The notes under the pieces are model-generated. The model worked only from the letters and a program-made list of their open reading frames with translations. It was not told the DNA's origin and did no database searches. The position numbers and the translations under genes were made by a program. This document shows positions 24,352 to 35,380 of a stretch of 64,000 bases of DNA, piece after piece (the first letter of the stretch is position 1; each line of letters starts with the position of its first letter). Location: positions 72,340,402 through 72,404,401 of the forward strand of contig NC_069124.1 in the NCBI RefSeq assembly GCF_026914265.1, given 5' to 3'. Source of the stretch: Mya arenaria. Lineage: Eukaryota; Mollusca; Bivalvia; Myida; Myidae.

Positions 24352-24449
24352 ATATCGACACGTCGGGTTATGTATCCATACGCCGGGCTAATATATCGAT
24401 ACGCCCGGCTTATGTATCGATACGCCGGGCTTGTGTTTCGATACGTATA
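24352..24449. repeat. 21-bp minisatellite, Z1 array (about 5 units)
   Basis: Tandem units close to TATGTATCGATACGCCGGGC plus T. Each contains the palindrome ATCGAT and the GC-rich GCCGGGC. The period of 21 equals seven codons and the unit has no stop in any frame, so long open frames appear on both strands. Paralogous arrays lie in Z2 and Z3 with more units. Confidence 0.9.
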
Positions 24450-25319
24450 GGAAACCACATTATATAGATAAAGCATGCTCTCAATCATTTTCTTTGTAGG
24501 AATGTCGTGTCGTAGACGATCTATACAACCAGTTTGATCAATCGTTTTTGGACAAACGCATGGACATCAGTTTTGGAGACTTAACCGTGGAATAATGGGG
24601 AGATGTCGGGACAGTGGTCTTGAGGTGCTTTCTGACAACAAAATTGACCCAATTGAATCATTGACTATTTAAAGACTGTAGACTTTTATTTATTGTTTTA
24701 GTTTTTGACTTTTTGAAACTTTGATGAACCTTAGAAATATACTAGCTTTAAAACTTCTAGAACTATATCAAACTATATCACGCCTCCAATGAAGGAACGC
24801 AAATGGTGCCGGACAGGTCACTCGGTGAACCTTATTTTTCCCATATTTGGTCACTAAATTATATTGTACCAAAATTGCGTCATCTTTTCGTTTCCAATGA
24901 ATAAATAATCCATTGCCAATAAATTGATTATATAAACGCGTTGTCGACATGATATATACGTTACGGGTTTAGAAGTAGACCCGATATGGGATATACGGGG
25001 CGCAGAAAACCATTCGCTCTCACCTGATATGGTTTCCATTACCCCGTTTATCTCGTATCGGGTCACCTATTAACCCCTTTTAACGCTTGGGTTTCCATGC
25101 TCTGTATTAAATCGTGCAGCGTGAACAAAGGCATTTCTGAAGGTTAATGATAATTCGAAGAAGAAATAACACGACGTTGAGAGGGAAATCACTGAGAAAT
25201 ATAATTTAAGAAACTGTAATATTTACGAGCATGAAATGCTATTCTGTACTTATTTACGAGTACACATTAGCTTGATGTGCCTTTGAATTGAAATTGCTAA
25301 GACGAAAAAAACCCAATAC

Positions 25320-26965
25320 ATTTAGACCACACCAAATTGATATTTCGTTCTGCGGATTTACCGCTCCTATTTTTTTGAAAATGAAAAAAAAAATGTTTTT
25401 GGTGCACCCGCACCTCTATTTTGATCGCCATGCAGATTTTTATCAGGTAATAATTTATCAAAAGGCTAAAAATAATCAAGTACGCTAGTTTTCGTGTTTT
25501 TGTAACGGGAAGTTACCGATGCGTAGTGTTTTTATACTGTATATCGATCGGTTTAGCATGGGTTTCAATAAATTCAATCAAAATGGCGGCTTCCGGTATA
25601 AACAATGTGGCTCGAAGTTTGGAAATTTTATGAAGTCATTGTTGATCGTCTCATGAACTAAAGGATCATTATTTAAAGCAATCATTATGCAATAAAGCAT
25701 GTGTATCTGAGACTGGTAGTGATAATATTGCGTAATTAGTGACTCGTTTTGAATGGAAATCGGAATAATCAACTTAGTACTATTTTATTCAAGTCATGAT
25801 ACAAGGGACCAAACTTTTACCTCGTTAAGACGATGCTGAAGATGACAGGTCAACTTAACTGGAACATGAGTCATTGTTTGGTCCAAATTGATGTATCAAG
25901 CTCATTTTTGATCAAATTCTGACAAAACAACAGTTTTGAACAAATATCTTTTCACAAATAGCGATATAAACACTGGTCTGGATATACCTCAACATAAGTA
26001 AGCCTAAGTTTATCACCTTATATTTTGTTTTTATTTGCAGCATACTCCGGGATTGTAATGCACTTGTAAATTGTAACCACTGCCCCGCCCACCCCTCGCC
26101 CTTGTTCCAGGGGTATATCGGGGACAGCAGAGGCAATGGGCTGCGTTTTTACCTTTCAGGTGGCCCCGCTGTGCCTAGTGAATGTGGTTTTGTCTTCATA
26201 TTGAAAATAGTCGGGAATGGGCCTCACATAGGTATTCGGGGTTGCGGGGCCAATTGGCAGGGATTTCAACGGCAGTGTGTCCCTGCAGGTCGGGTATTTT
26301 ACCCGTCTTTGGAGAGACCGGAAGTCAAAGTCCCCGCTATTCCAGACTTAGGGGGAGGGGGCATATACAATTGGCTGGTGCATAAAAACATCTAAATAAC
26401 CAAAAAAAAGTACTCTTAAAAAAATACCCTTGTTCTTTTTGTTTTAATAAGCACATGTCATTGCTTTTCCTGTGATAATAAAAACAAAATTGAGTCTAAT
26501 GTTATATGGAGTCTGATGTTTGAAGATGCCTGTGTAAGTGATCATTTTTACAAATCCAAAATCAATATTAAGTTATGTTTAAATACAGTTGCATATGATG
26601 TTAAACTGATTCAGGTTGATTTTTATAAGTCGTTTCAAACTTTTTACTAAAAGCAGGGTTATTTATTATTATGAATGATCGTCATATTAAAGTATGTTTT
26701 AATTATATAAGAAATTAGATTTATCCATATAATGTTTGTACTAAACACGGATGAATAAATAGTATGCATTCCGACATTTACCCAATGTCCATTAGAGGTT
26801 CAGTTAAAGATGGCATTAAAATGGGTTTAAGGGAAATTATTTTGAACAATCTTTCTTATTTATATTGAATATAAGGAAAAACATATTTTTCGCTCTTCGC
26901 TCGCATCGGTTTTTATAAAAAATGACAAAAAAATACTTTATTTTTTCGCTCGCTCGCTCCAATTT
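25320..26965. mobile_element. Insertion of about 1.6 kb in Z1
   Basis: Z2 (about 32,725-32,770) and Z3 (about 53,065-53,090) run from 'AAGACGAAAA' or its equivalent straight to 'CTGTCTATGTTGTCTC' in 50 bases or fewer. Z1 has about 1,640 extra bases here, ending in 'TTCGCTCGCTCGCTCC'. I see no transposase frame or clear terminal repeats. It holds a nested GC-rich element at 26,059-26,382. The class is unknown; it could be a MITE-like or composite insertion. Confidence 0.55.
26059..26382. mobile_element. GC-rich MITE, possibly PIF/Harbinger type
   Basis: The ends are imperfect inverted repeats (TGCACTTGTAAATTGTA at the left, the complement of TGCACCAGCCAATTGTA at the right). TAA flanks both sides, which fits the 3-bp target duplication of PIF/Harbinger elements. 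It is about 324 bp, strikingly GC-rich against the surroundings, and has no transposase. The 97- and 67-codon frames inside it look like chance. Confidence 0.55.
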
Positions 26966-27591
26966 TTTTGGCAAAAATCTGTCTATGTTGTCTCCAAGCA
27001 ATTGGACAAGATCATTGTGAGTGTTCAACTGCTTCAATTGTCCGGTAGCATTCTGTGGACACGAGAGTTTATTTACTTGAACCATTTGATTACATTTAAA
27101 CGGTTCTCTGGATCTATCGTATGCAAACAAATGGGCTTTTGCAGACCAATGGTAATTGTTAACTAACGTGCTGTCGGTGAAGCAATATCTCATTGTACAA
27201 ATATTTTACTTCCAGATCTAGAAAACGATTTGTTGAGATTGAATAGTTTACGCAAGGTGGGTTTTTTTCAAGAAGTAATTCACTTTGCTCTTCTTTATTG
27301 ACAAACATTGTACAGTTCGTAATTGAGTAAGAAACCTTTCTGATAAAGTAATAATGCCAAAAACACTGATTAGGAAAAGTTTTATTGTTTCTTGTAAATT
27401 CACTCATTGAAATATCCTAATTACAAGGATCAAGGAATGCAATGTTTATTTTCCTCTCGTCTGAAGTTTCCTGAAATGGAAAATGTTTTCTATTTAGATT
27501 TTTTTACAGGAAATTCTTCAATATTTCAGTTCTGATATTTGGACTTTTTGCCCAATATAAAATGTTTAAGTACGGAAGTAAGATTTTAAAT

Positions 27592-28014
27592 TTAATCAAA
27601 TTGGAGTTTATCTGATTCGTTTATCTGCCTAGAAACCAGATACCTCTTTAAAGATCTGATTTTGATATACTCCTCATGCAATATGCAGAAAACTATTGTA
27701 TTTATGTAGGCATTGGCATAGATGTAAAAAATTATTTCCTTTGGCTTTAAATTGATTGCACTTTGCAAAACGTTTGGTTTAAAGATAATCAACGGAAAAC
27801 TGTTTGCTGTTAAATGCAAAGCCAAATTCAATAATTCAGCCCATATGCCGCTGATATTCTCATTTAAATCTGGTACATATTTACAAGTGGTCAGTATATA
27901 TTTTTCGATATCTTTATTACACACATATATTGCCCGCCATTTACAATACCAAAAACAACTGCTCACTGCATCCATTTCAAGATCAAACTGCGATTCTACA
28001 CAACAAATATTCAC
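27592..28014 (-). CDS. Unrecognised 140-codon frame at the end of Z1
   Basis: The longest open frame in this part of the window that is not in an obvious repeat. It is Cys-rich near the start (SSCFWYCKWRAIYVC) and has no domain I recognise. Parts recur in frame in Z2 (33,642-33,836, sharing NKDIEKYILTTCKYVP), and in Z3 a short stretch FKPNVLQ is kept (53,983-54,327). That could mean a decayed exon of an ancient gene, or simply young DNA similarity. The Z2 and Z3 versions are interrupted and differ in length. No promoter or splice context is convincing. Treat it as a weak candidate. Confidence 0.2.
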   Translation of the reverse strand: MNICCVESQFDLEMDAVSSCFWYCKWRAIYVCNKDIEKYILTTCKYVPDLNENISGIWAELLNLALHLTANSFPLIIFKPNVLQSAINLKPKEIIFYIYANAYINTIVFCILHEEYIKIRSLKRYLVSRQINESDKLQFD

Positions 28015-28179
28015 TATGGTTTCCCTTATTGATTTTTTTACAAAATTGAAGAAATGAGAGCTGGGCAGGACTTTCCATTTTTAGGTTTGAAGATAACAAA
28101 ATCATTTAAAAGTTCGACAATATTTTTTCCGAACTTTTTTCTAAAGTATGATTTTACTTTTGAGTGCCGAAGTTAAAAT

Positions 28180-28930
28180 CTGACGTATTGCTTAAACCGC
28201 TCGGCATGATGACGTTAATGTTTTTTTAATTACCAACTCTTTTTGGATAAGCGCGACGTCAATGGCCAAATCAAATACTGGCCTGTGAATGTGAGGATAC
28301 ATGTATTTCTCATGGTGATATGCAGCTAATGCACTTCACTTGCGTCCGAGCTAATACGGCATTAATGTGCAACCAGAACGATTCCTTGGATATAACTTCG
28401 TGAGCACCAAGAAAGCTTGGCAACTTGACTTATGTGTCACAATTATCAAGCTTTATATCGGAAATTCATTTGATGACTTATCAAAACAAACAACTCACCA
28501 CATAACGCTGATATATGAGTAATGTTAGCGGAAGATATAGCGGTTACATTAAGAATGAAACAGAGATCTGACTGTAAATTAATATAGTACGAATAAGCAT
28601 GTCTAGACTTTATAAGAAATCATGATAAAAACGAAACTTTTATAACATCGATAACAGTGAAAGATGCAAGTATTTTGGGGAAAATGTAATCACATTAGGA
28701 TATCAAAGAACAACGTTTGTGCCACGAGTGATGTTTCTTCTTAGATTATGGAGTCTTTTATCTCTATTGCAGTTCAAATTTGACGATGTTTTGATGCTGC
28801 TTTAAAGATGCTTTGAACAAGATTCGCATTTCGAAAAATGTTAAAAATGAATGCGTGCGATTTTTTTCGAGGTGTTATGTCCTAAAAAATACATATAAAA
28901 TGTTCAACTAGTCTGTATGGTTTCAACGAA
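28180..28930 (+). repeat. Block X, copy 4
   Basis: 'AACCGCTCGGCATGATGACGTTAATG', interrupted by changes in other copies, starts at about 28,195. 'AACTCACCACATAACGCTGA' follows, and TCTAGACTTTATAAGAAATC is at 28,602. It is closest to copy 5, with which it shares long nearly identical stretches, so these two split most recently. Confidence 0.75.
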
Positions 28931-28937
28931 CTGTTAA

Positions 28938-29215
28938 AGATGCACTCTTAATCTTATTTAAGATTTACCACAATTAATAATGTTGTGTTAATATTCCAAA
29001 ATGGATGAATAAATGTCGAAAACAATGGTTCTTATGAAGGATACCGAGTTTAATTTAAATGTTATGAGAATAAACACGGTATGTCTACCTTATGAGACTA
29101 TAGTAGACCACAGTTGATCTATCAGCATTCACCATTCATCTAATAATGTTTGCGTTTTTAGCTATTAAATAGACGGTTACAATCTTTTTATCAGTAATCA
29201 ATATTTTCCATGAAT
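28938..29215. mobile_element. TTAA MITE, right-truncated, after X4
   Basis: Starts after TTAA at 28,934-28,937 with AGATGCACTCTTAATC and keeps 'CCTTATGAGACTATAGTAGA'. The right terminal repeat is missing where Z2 begins. X3 has the plain TTAA at the same place (11,630). Confidence 0.7.
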
Positions 29216-29909
29216 GTTACCACCATAAAAATGCTAACTATCTGGATATTTTGAAAGAAGAATATTTTTAGTTCTGTACCGACTGCCAACGATTTATCGA
29301 TTCATTTATAAATTCAAGAATGTTATAAATACAATTTTGGTTTCTATAAAATTAACCGAGCAGAAGACTCTTGCTTTCAATTCGAGGTGCAAGCCAAGGT
29401 AATATAGAAATATTTCGCCAACACCACTTTGTAAACAATAAGTTGCATTAGTCTATTTCCGTTAGTACATGCGATAAATTTAAGTGTTGACATAATGCAT
29501 CAATATCTATAGCATAGATGAGTCTGCTACTTGTTCCTGTAAAAACTGACATACCCGCATTTCTGCCGAAAAGATCGAATACTCTAACATACAATACAAG
29601 ATAACACGATACAAGAATCTTTATCTAAAGTCGGGTATATGATTACAAGAAACATAAGCCAAATGGGCCATTTCCGACATGAATAACATATAATAACAAT
29701 TAGGAACAAAAAACAAACAAATAAAGTTTGAATTGTGGTGGCCATAAAATGTACCAAACAGATGACGCTGTCTTTTACATCAAAGTCTTAGTCGAAGTTT
29801 CCAGCATTGCTTTAAGATGGTTGTACATTGCTAAAACATTGACTGATAATTCGTTATATCTTAGTTGTTTCCTGACGCTTTTCCATGCTGCAATTACCTT
29901 AAAAGGATA

Positions 29910-29981
29910 AGGGGACACCCGGGTTCGAACAGGGGACCTCTCGATCTGCAGTCGAATGCTCTACCACTGAGCTATATCCCA
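29910..29981 (-). pseudogene. tRNA-Cys(GCA) pseudogene, Z2 minus copy
   Basis: Keeps the GCA anticodon and most of the tRNA-Cys sequence, but loses the first acceptor pair and has a mismatch inside the T stem. Likely a decaying copy of the gene that is intact at 44,453-44,524. Confidence 0.75.
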
Positions 29982-30137
29982 ATAATTATGTCATATAATA
30001 TTTTAGTGATTTTTTATTCAAAAGGCCATAATAATATTGATGCAATATGTCGCAACGATAAATCATTATATCTTATCTAGCTATTGCTTTATTTATAGTT
30101 ATGCGTTTAAGTGTTTGTATTTGTGCATACTTTGTGG

Positions 30138-30190
30138 TGTAAATCTCGATCTACAGTTTAATGCTCTACAACTAAGCCATGTACTGTTAT
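30138..30190 (-). pseudogene. tRNA-Cys relic between the pair, Z2
   Basis: 'CTCGATCTACAGTTTAATGC' followed by 'TCTACAACTAAGCCATG' is a decayed reverse-strand tRNA-Cys 5' half. A second, worse relic on the plus strand ('ATATAACGCTGTGGCACCAC') lies at about 30,315, next to a local duplication of the 'CTATCAATACAATATGTC'-like stretch. Confidence 0.55.
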
Positions 30191-30472
30191 CACATAGTTT
30201 ATATTATTACTCATAGTATCATTACAATATGTCACCACACCTGATTTAGATAAGGTCTAATACAACTGCTTCTAATTTAGAAATATGTGGAGAACAGATA
30301 CAAGTATGACGAAATATAACGCTGTGGCACCACTAGGCTATGTAATATAACTCTTAGTTTACTATATTAATTATACTTTCAATACAATATGTCCCCAGAC
30401 CTGATAGACCTATGATAGATAAGACCTTATACAAATGCCTCTAATTTAGAAATATGTGCAAAGCAATTGTGA

Positions 30473-30543
30473 GAGGATATAGCTCAGTAATAGAGCATTG
30501 ACTGTAGATCGAGAGGTCCCCGGTTCGAACCCGGGTGTCCCCT
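30473..30543 (+). pseudogene. tRNA-Cys-derived pseudogene, Z2 plus copy
   Basis: 71 nt. Compared with the intact copies it has lost one base in the anticodon stem, and the loop reads CTGTAGA, so the anticodon would be GTA rather than GCA. The acceptor starts GAGGATA. The T arm is perfect and a TTTTT run follows. With a broken anticodon stem it is probably not charged normally. Confidence 0.75.
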
Positions 30544-31721
30544 TTAGTAACTTTTTGTAGTGATCGTATGGAAAGTACAGACGTCCAACATTCAATGAAG
30601 TTACGTTTATATTTTTTGTAAGGTAAAACTTGGTGTAAATAAGGGTTAAAAGGGTTCTTCATTTTGGCACCGTCTTTGAAATTTAAATATATCTTAGAAT
30701 GCTTATTCCACCGTACTCATCCCAATATATCGTACCATATAGTAATATCGCGCATTTCCATGCTGATACCGTTTGCCCATTTCATTCATACTTATACATT
30801 CCAGTCAATATAACTACTTATTGCGTCGATGTAAGCTGCTCTCCTGCAATTGTTTCAAATTCGGCGGGCGTTATCATACGTTTTCTTTCCGTCCGTATTT
30901 CACTCTCTCGTTGTTATTATCTTTATCTTAGTTGTCATTTATCAATGATTGTTTAAAACAATCCGTCTGGTCTTTTTTTATTGAAAACATTGTTTAATAT
31001 GTTTCGTTGAAGGAAATCGATGTATGCTACCTTTGTCTCGTTTAAAGTAAACAACTAATCGTACGGCAACAGTCTGCATAAGACATCAATGAAATTTTTA
31101 CGTGCGTTTGTGACTAGCATCCATTTGACACGTTGGTAGTTTATGAACTTAAATAAAAGTCAATCCTCGTTCACCCTATGGGAATCTCGCCGCGATGTAA
31201 TATAATATGAACACGAATATTCTTGAAGTCGAAAGACAACGACGCCTATATGTTTTACTAATGTTGAAAATGAAAGGTTATTTCACAAATTCATAATATG
31301 AAAACTTAAACATGAATTTCTTTTATTAAACAGACATAAACATCATTAAAGATAAAAAAATGAATAAATACTCTGTAATTTTACGAACTTCCTGACAGAC
31401 GTTCTTCAATTCATGCAATGTTTTATGAAAATAATGTTGTTGTTTTTTACTTTCATTGATATATGACAACGATAATTACACCGTTTAACGCCTGTTTTGA
31501 CATAAATTAAAAATAAATAAACACCTGGATTGAAAAACGTTGGATATTGACTGCGTGTATTTTTTGACAACGTCAGTGATTAGATATATCTTCATCAACC
31601 AAGGTGGCTGTCACACGGAAGGACACACAAAGGATAAGACAAATGATAAAGGATCTGTATAAAATTTGTATCGAATAAAACAAAATGAAAGAGCTTGCTC
31701 ATGACAACTTTTGGCCAACTC

Positions 31722-31861
31722 ATATCGATACGTCGGGCTTATGTATCGATACGCCGGGCTAATATATCGATACGATGGGCTTATGTATCGATACTCCGGG
31801 CTAATATATCGATACGCCGCGCTGATGTATCGATACGCCGGGCTGATGTTTCGATACGTAT
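31722..31861. repeat. 21-bp minisatellite, Z2 array (about 7 units)
   Basis: Same unit as in Z1. Most units read TATGTATCGATACGCCGGGC or AATATATCGATACGCCGGGC plus T, alternating. It ends 'GTTTCGATACGTATA' followed by 'AGAAACCACAT', as in Z1. Confidence 0.9.
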
Positions 31862-33979
31862 AAGAAACCACATATATAGATGCAGCATGCTCTTAATGAT
31901 TTTCTTTTGCAGGAATGTCGGAGACGATCCATACAACCATTTTGATCAAACTTTTTCTTGGACAAAAGCATGGACATCAGTTTTGGAGTGTTAACCGTGT
32001 ACAACGGGGAGATGTCGGGACAGTGTTCTTGAGGTGCTTTCTAACAATAAATGGACAGAATTGAAACATTGGCTATTGAAAGACTGAAGACTTGTATTTA
32101 TTTTAGTTTTTGACTTAATAAACCTTAGAAATCATATTTTATTTATTCTCATGTTGCGTTATACTGGCTTTAAAACAACTAGAACTATATCAAACTATAT
32201 TACGCCTCCAATGATGCAACGTCATTGGTGCCGGACTGGTCACGCTGTGACCCTTAAATTTTTGCATATTTGGTCACTCAATTATATCGTACCGAAATGG
32301 CGTCATCTTTTCGTTTTCAATGAATGAATAATCCATTTCCAATAAATTGCTCAATATCAACGGGTTGTCGACATGATACATACGTTACGGGGTTAGTAGT
32401 AGACCCGATATGGGTATACGGGGCGCAGAAAACCATTCGCTCTCACCTAATATGTTTTCCATTGCCCCGTATATCCCGTATTGGGTCACCTATTAACCCC
32501 TTTTAACGCTGGGGTTACCATGCTCTGTTTTAAATCGTGCAGCGTGAACAAATGCATTTCTAAAGGTTAATGATAATTCGAAGAAGAAATAATACGACGT
32601 TGAGAGGGAAATCACTGAGAAATATAATTTAAGAAACTGTAATATTTACGAGCATGAAATGCTGTTCTGTACTAATTTACGAGTACATATAAGCTAGATG
32701 TGCCTTTGTATTAAAATTGTTAAGACGAAAAGAAACCAATTTATTTACGCTTTATTAAAGAATGTTTTTACTGTCTATGTTGTCTCAAAGCAATTGGACA
32801 AGATCATTGTGAGTGTCCAACTGCTTCAATTGTTCAGTTGCATTCTGTGGACACGAGAGTTTATTTACTTAAACCATTAGATAACATTTCAGCGGTTCTC
32901 TGGATCTATCGTTTGCAAACAAAAGGGATTTTGCAGACCAATGGTAATTGTTAACTAACGTGCTGTCGGTGGAGCAATATCTGATTGTACAAATATTTCA
33001 CATCCAGATCTAGAAAACGATTTGTTGAGATTGAATAGTTTACGCAATACATTTTTCCAAGAAGTAATTCACTTTGCTTTTCTTTATTGACAAACCTTGT
33101 GCCGTTCGTAATTGAGTAAGAAACCTTTCTGATCTAGTAATTCTACAAAAAACACTGTCTAGGAATTGTTTTATTGTTTCTTGTAAAATGACTCATTGAA
33201 ATATCTCAATTATAAGGATCGAGGAATGTAATGATTATTTTCCTCTCGAAGTTTTCTGTAATGGAACTTATTTTTTTTTCTATTTAGATTTCGTTTTATA
33301 CAGATAATTCTTTAATATACTGTTCTGATATTCGGACTTTTTGTCTATTTTAAGAATGCATCGAGAATAAGATTTGAAAATTTAATCTGATTCGTTTATC
33401 TACTTAGAAACCAGATTCTTGAGGTCGTTAAAAGTCTAATTTTGACATTGGCATAGTTGTAAAAGATTATTTCTGAATAAGTCAATGGGACTTTGTAAAT
33501 TTATAATCATTAAAACCATATGAAGATATTTTAAAAGAATCACACATTCTTGATAAATGTTTACTTGATTATCAAACTAATTCGTTTGGCCTTGAATTGG
33601 CACTTTGCAAACCGTTTCGTTTAAAGATAATCAACGGAAAACTATTTGCTGTTAAATACAAGGGTTATAACACATACATTGGCAAAATATAATATTTCAG
33701 CCCATATGCCGCTGACATTCTCATTTAAATGTGGTACATATTTACAAGTGGTCAGTATATATTTTTCGATATCTTTATTACACACATATATTGCCTGCCA
33801 TTTACAATACCAAATACAACTGCTCACTGCATCCATTTCAAGATCAAACTTGGGCAGGACTTTCCATTATTAGGTTTTAAGTTAACTTAACAAAATCATT
33901 TACAAGTTCGAAAATATTTGTTTCGAACTTTTTTCTATAGTATGAGTTTACATTGCCATGGTATTTTCCGGAGTTAAAA

Positions 33980-34833
33980 TTCGATGTTTTGCTTGAACCG
34001 CTCGGTAGAAACAGGCATTATGACGTTAATGTTTTTATATTACCAACTCTGATTGGACAAGCGCGACATCAATGGCCAATTCAAATACCGGCCTTTCCTT
34101 TTCACAGACGTGATATGGCGATTATGGACTTCCCCCGTACTTTTATCTCAATAATCTATAAAAACAAAACAAAGGAAACCCGATAATTATAAATGTGAGG
34201 ATACTGTATTTCTCATGGTGATATGCAGCTAATGCACTTCACTTGCGCCCGAGCTAATACGGAATTAATGTGCAACCAATACCATTTCTTGAATATAACT
34301 TCGTGGACACCATGACAGCTGGGCAACTCGACTTACGTGTCACAATTATATCAAGCTTTATATCGGGGCTTCTTTTGATGACTTGTCAAACAAACAACTC
34401 ACCACATAACGCTGACATATGAATATTGTTAGCGGAAGATATAGCCGTTACATTAAGAATGAAACAGAGATCTGACTGTAAATTAATATAGTTCGAATAA
34501 GCATGTCTAGACTTTATAAGAAATCATGATAAATACGAAGCTTTTATAGCATCGATAACAGTGAAAAATGCAAGTATTTTGAGGAAAATGTAATCATATT
34601 AGGATATCAAAGAACAACGTTTGTGCCACGAGTGATGTTTCTTCTTAGATTATGGAGTCTTTTATCTCTATTGTAGTTCAAATTTGACGATGTTTTGATG
34701 CTGCTTTAGAGATGCTTTGAACATTGATGCATTTCGAAAAATGTTAAAAATGTGTGCGATTTTGTTTTGGGGTGTTATGCCCTAAAAAATACATATAAAA
34801 TGTTCAACTAGTCTATATGGTTTCAACGAACTG
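33980..34833 (+). repeat. Block X, copy 5
   Basis: 'AACCGCTCGGTAGAAACAGG' at about 33,997 carries a small insertion against copy 4. 'GGACAAGCGCGACATCAATG' follows, and TCTAGACTTTATAAGAAATC is at 34,506. Nearly identical to copy 4 over long stretches. Confidence 0.75.
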
Positions 34834-34837
34834 TTAA

Positions 34838-35105
34838 AGATGCACTTTTATTCTCACATAAGATTAACCACAAACAATTAATATTGATGTTTTAATATTC
34901 CAAAAAGGATGAATAAATATCGAAATCAATGGTTCTTATGAAGGATACCAAGTTTGATTTAAATGTAATGAGAATAAACACGGTAATTCTACCTTATGAG
35001 ACTATAGTAGACCACAGTTTATCTATAAGCATTCACCAACCATTTAATATTTTTGCGTTTTTAGCTATTAAAAACACTGTTACAATCGTGTAATCAGTAA
35101 TCAAT
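34838..35105. mobile_element. TTAA MITE, right-truncated, after X5
   Basis: Starts after TTAA at 34,834-34,837 with AGATGCACTTTTATTC. It sits at exactly the same place relative to X as the copy after X4, so both come from one insertion that was duplicated with the X unit. Confidence 0.7.
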
Positions 35106-35149
35106 ATTGTCAATGAATGTTCATGTTTATGTTTATGCCCTATTTCATA

Positions 35150-35380
35150 TATTTGACAATTATAATATTTTGCTGAATATTCTCTTTATACTAACTGTAC
35201 AGAAGTAACTAAAGAATACAATGGAACCAACAAGCCCAGTAATCAAACCTTCCAATTTGAACCTTAGCCGTATATATAAATCGCAATTATATAATGTAAT
35301 TGCAACAACATTGTTACCCAAATGTTGAAACTGACAGTCAAATGGCAAGGATTTCGTATGTTAAACATGGACCATAAAAA
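35150..35380 (+). repeat. Duplicated segment before block Y copy 2
   Basis: 'CCAACAAGCCCAGTAATCAAAC' (with small differences) parallels 1,900-1,930 and 8,050-8,075. No gene was seen. Confidence 0.45.

Larger units (their letters stand above)
23400..27590 (+). repeat. Block Z, copy 1
   Basis: Begins near 23,430 with 'GATTTCGCCAAC...CACATTGTAA' and 'ATGTACCAAACAGATGACG' (23,642). It then holds the tRNA-Cys pair, the 21-bp minisatellite, and 'ATCACGCCTCCAATGA' (about 24,778). From about 26,978 'CTGTCTATGTTGTCTC.AAGCAATTGG' follows. Compared with Z2 it lacks about 1.1 kb between the second tRNA and the minisatellite, and carries about 1.6 kb extra at 25.3-26.96 kb. Confidence 0.65.
29210..33480 (+). 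repeat. Block Z, copy 2
   Basis: Begins near 29,215 and holds 'ATGTACCAAACAGATGACG' (29,749), the tRNA-Cys pair, and about 1.1 kb absent from Z1. The minisatellite, 'TTACGCCTCCAATGATGC' and 'CTGTCTATGTTGTCTCAAAG' (32,771) follow. No gene other than tRNAs. It lies between X4 and X5 without an intervening Y, making a short X-Z unit of about 5.9 kb. Confidence 0.65.

Noticed and set aside
24352-24449. Possible CRISPR-like array (also at 31,722 and 52,525)
   Set aside because: Units are directly adjacent with no unique spacers, and the genome is eukaryotic. These are minisatellites.
26102-26395. 97-codon frame in GC-rich DNA
   Set aside because: It lies almost wholly within a short element with inverted ends. 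GC-rich sequence has few stops, so an open frame is expected by chance.
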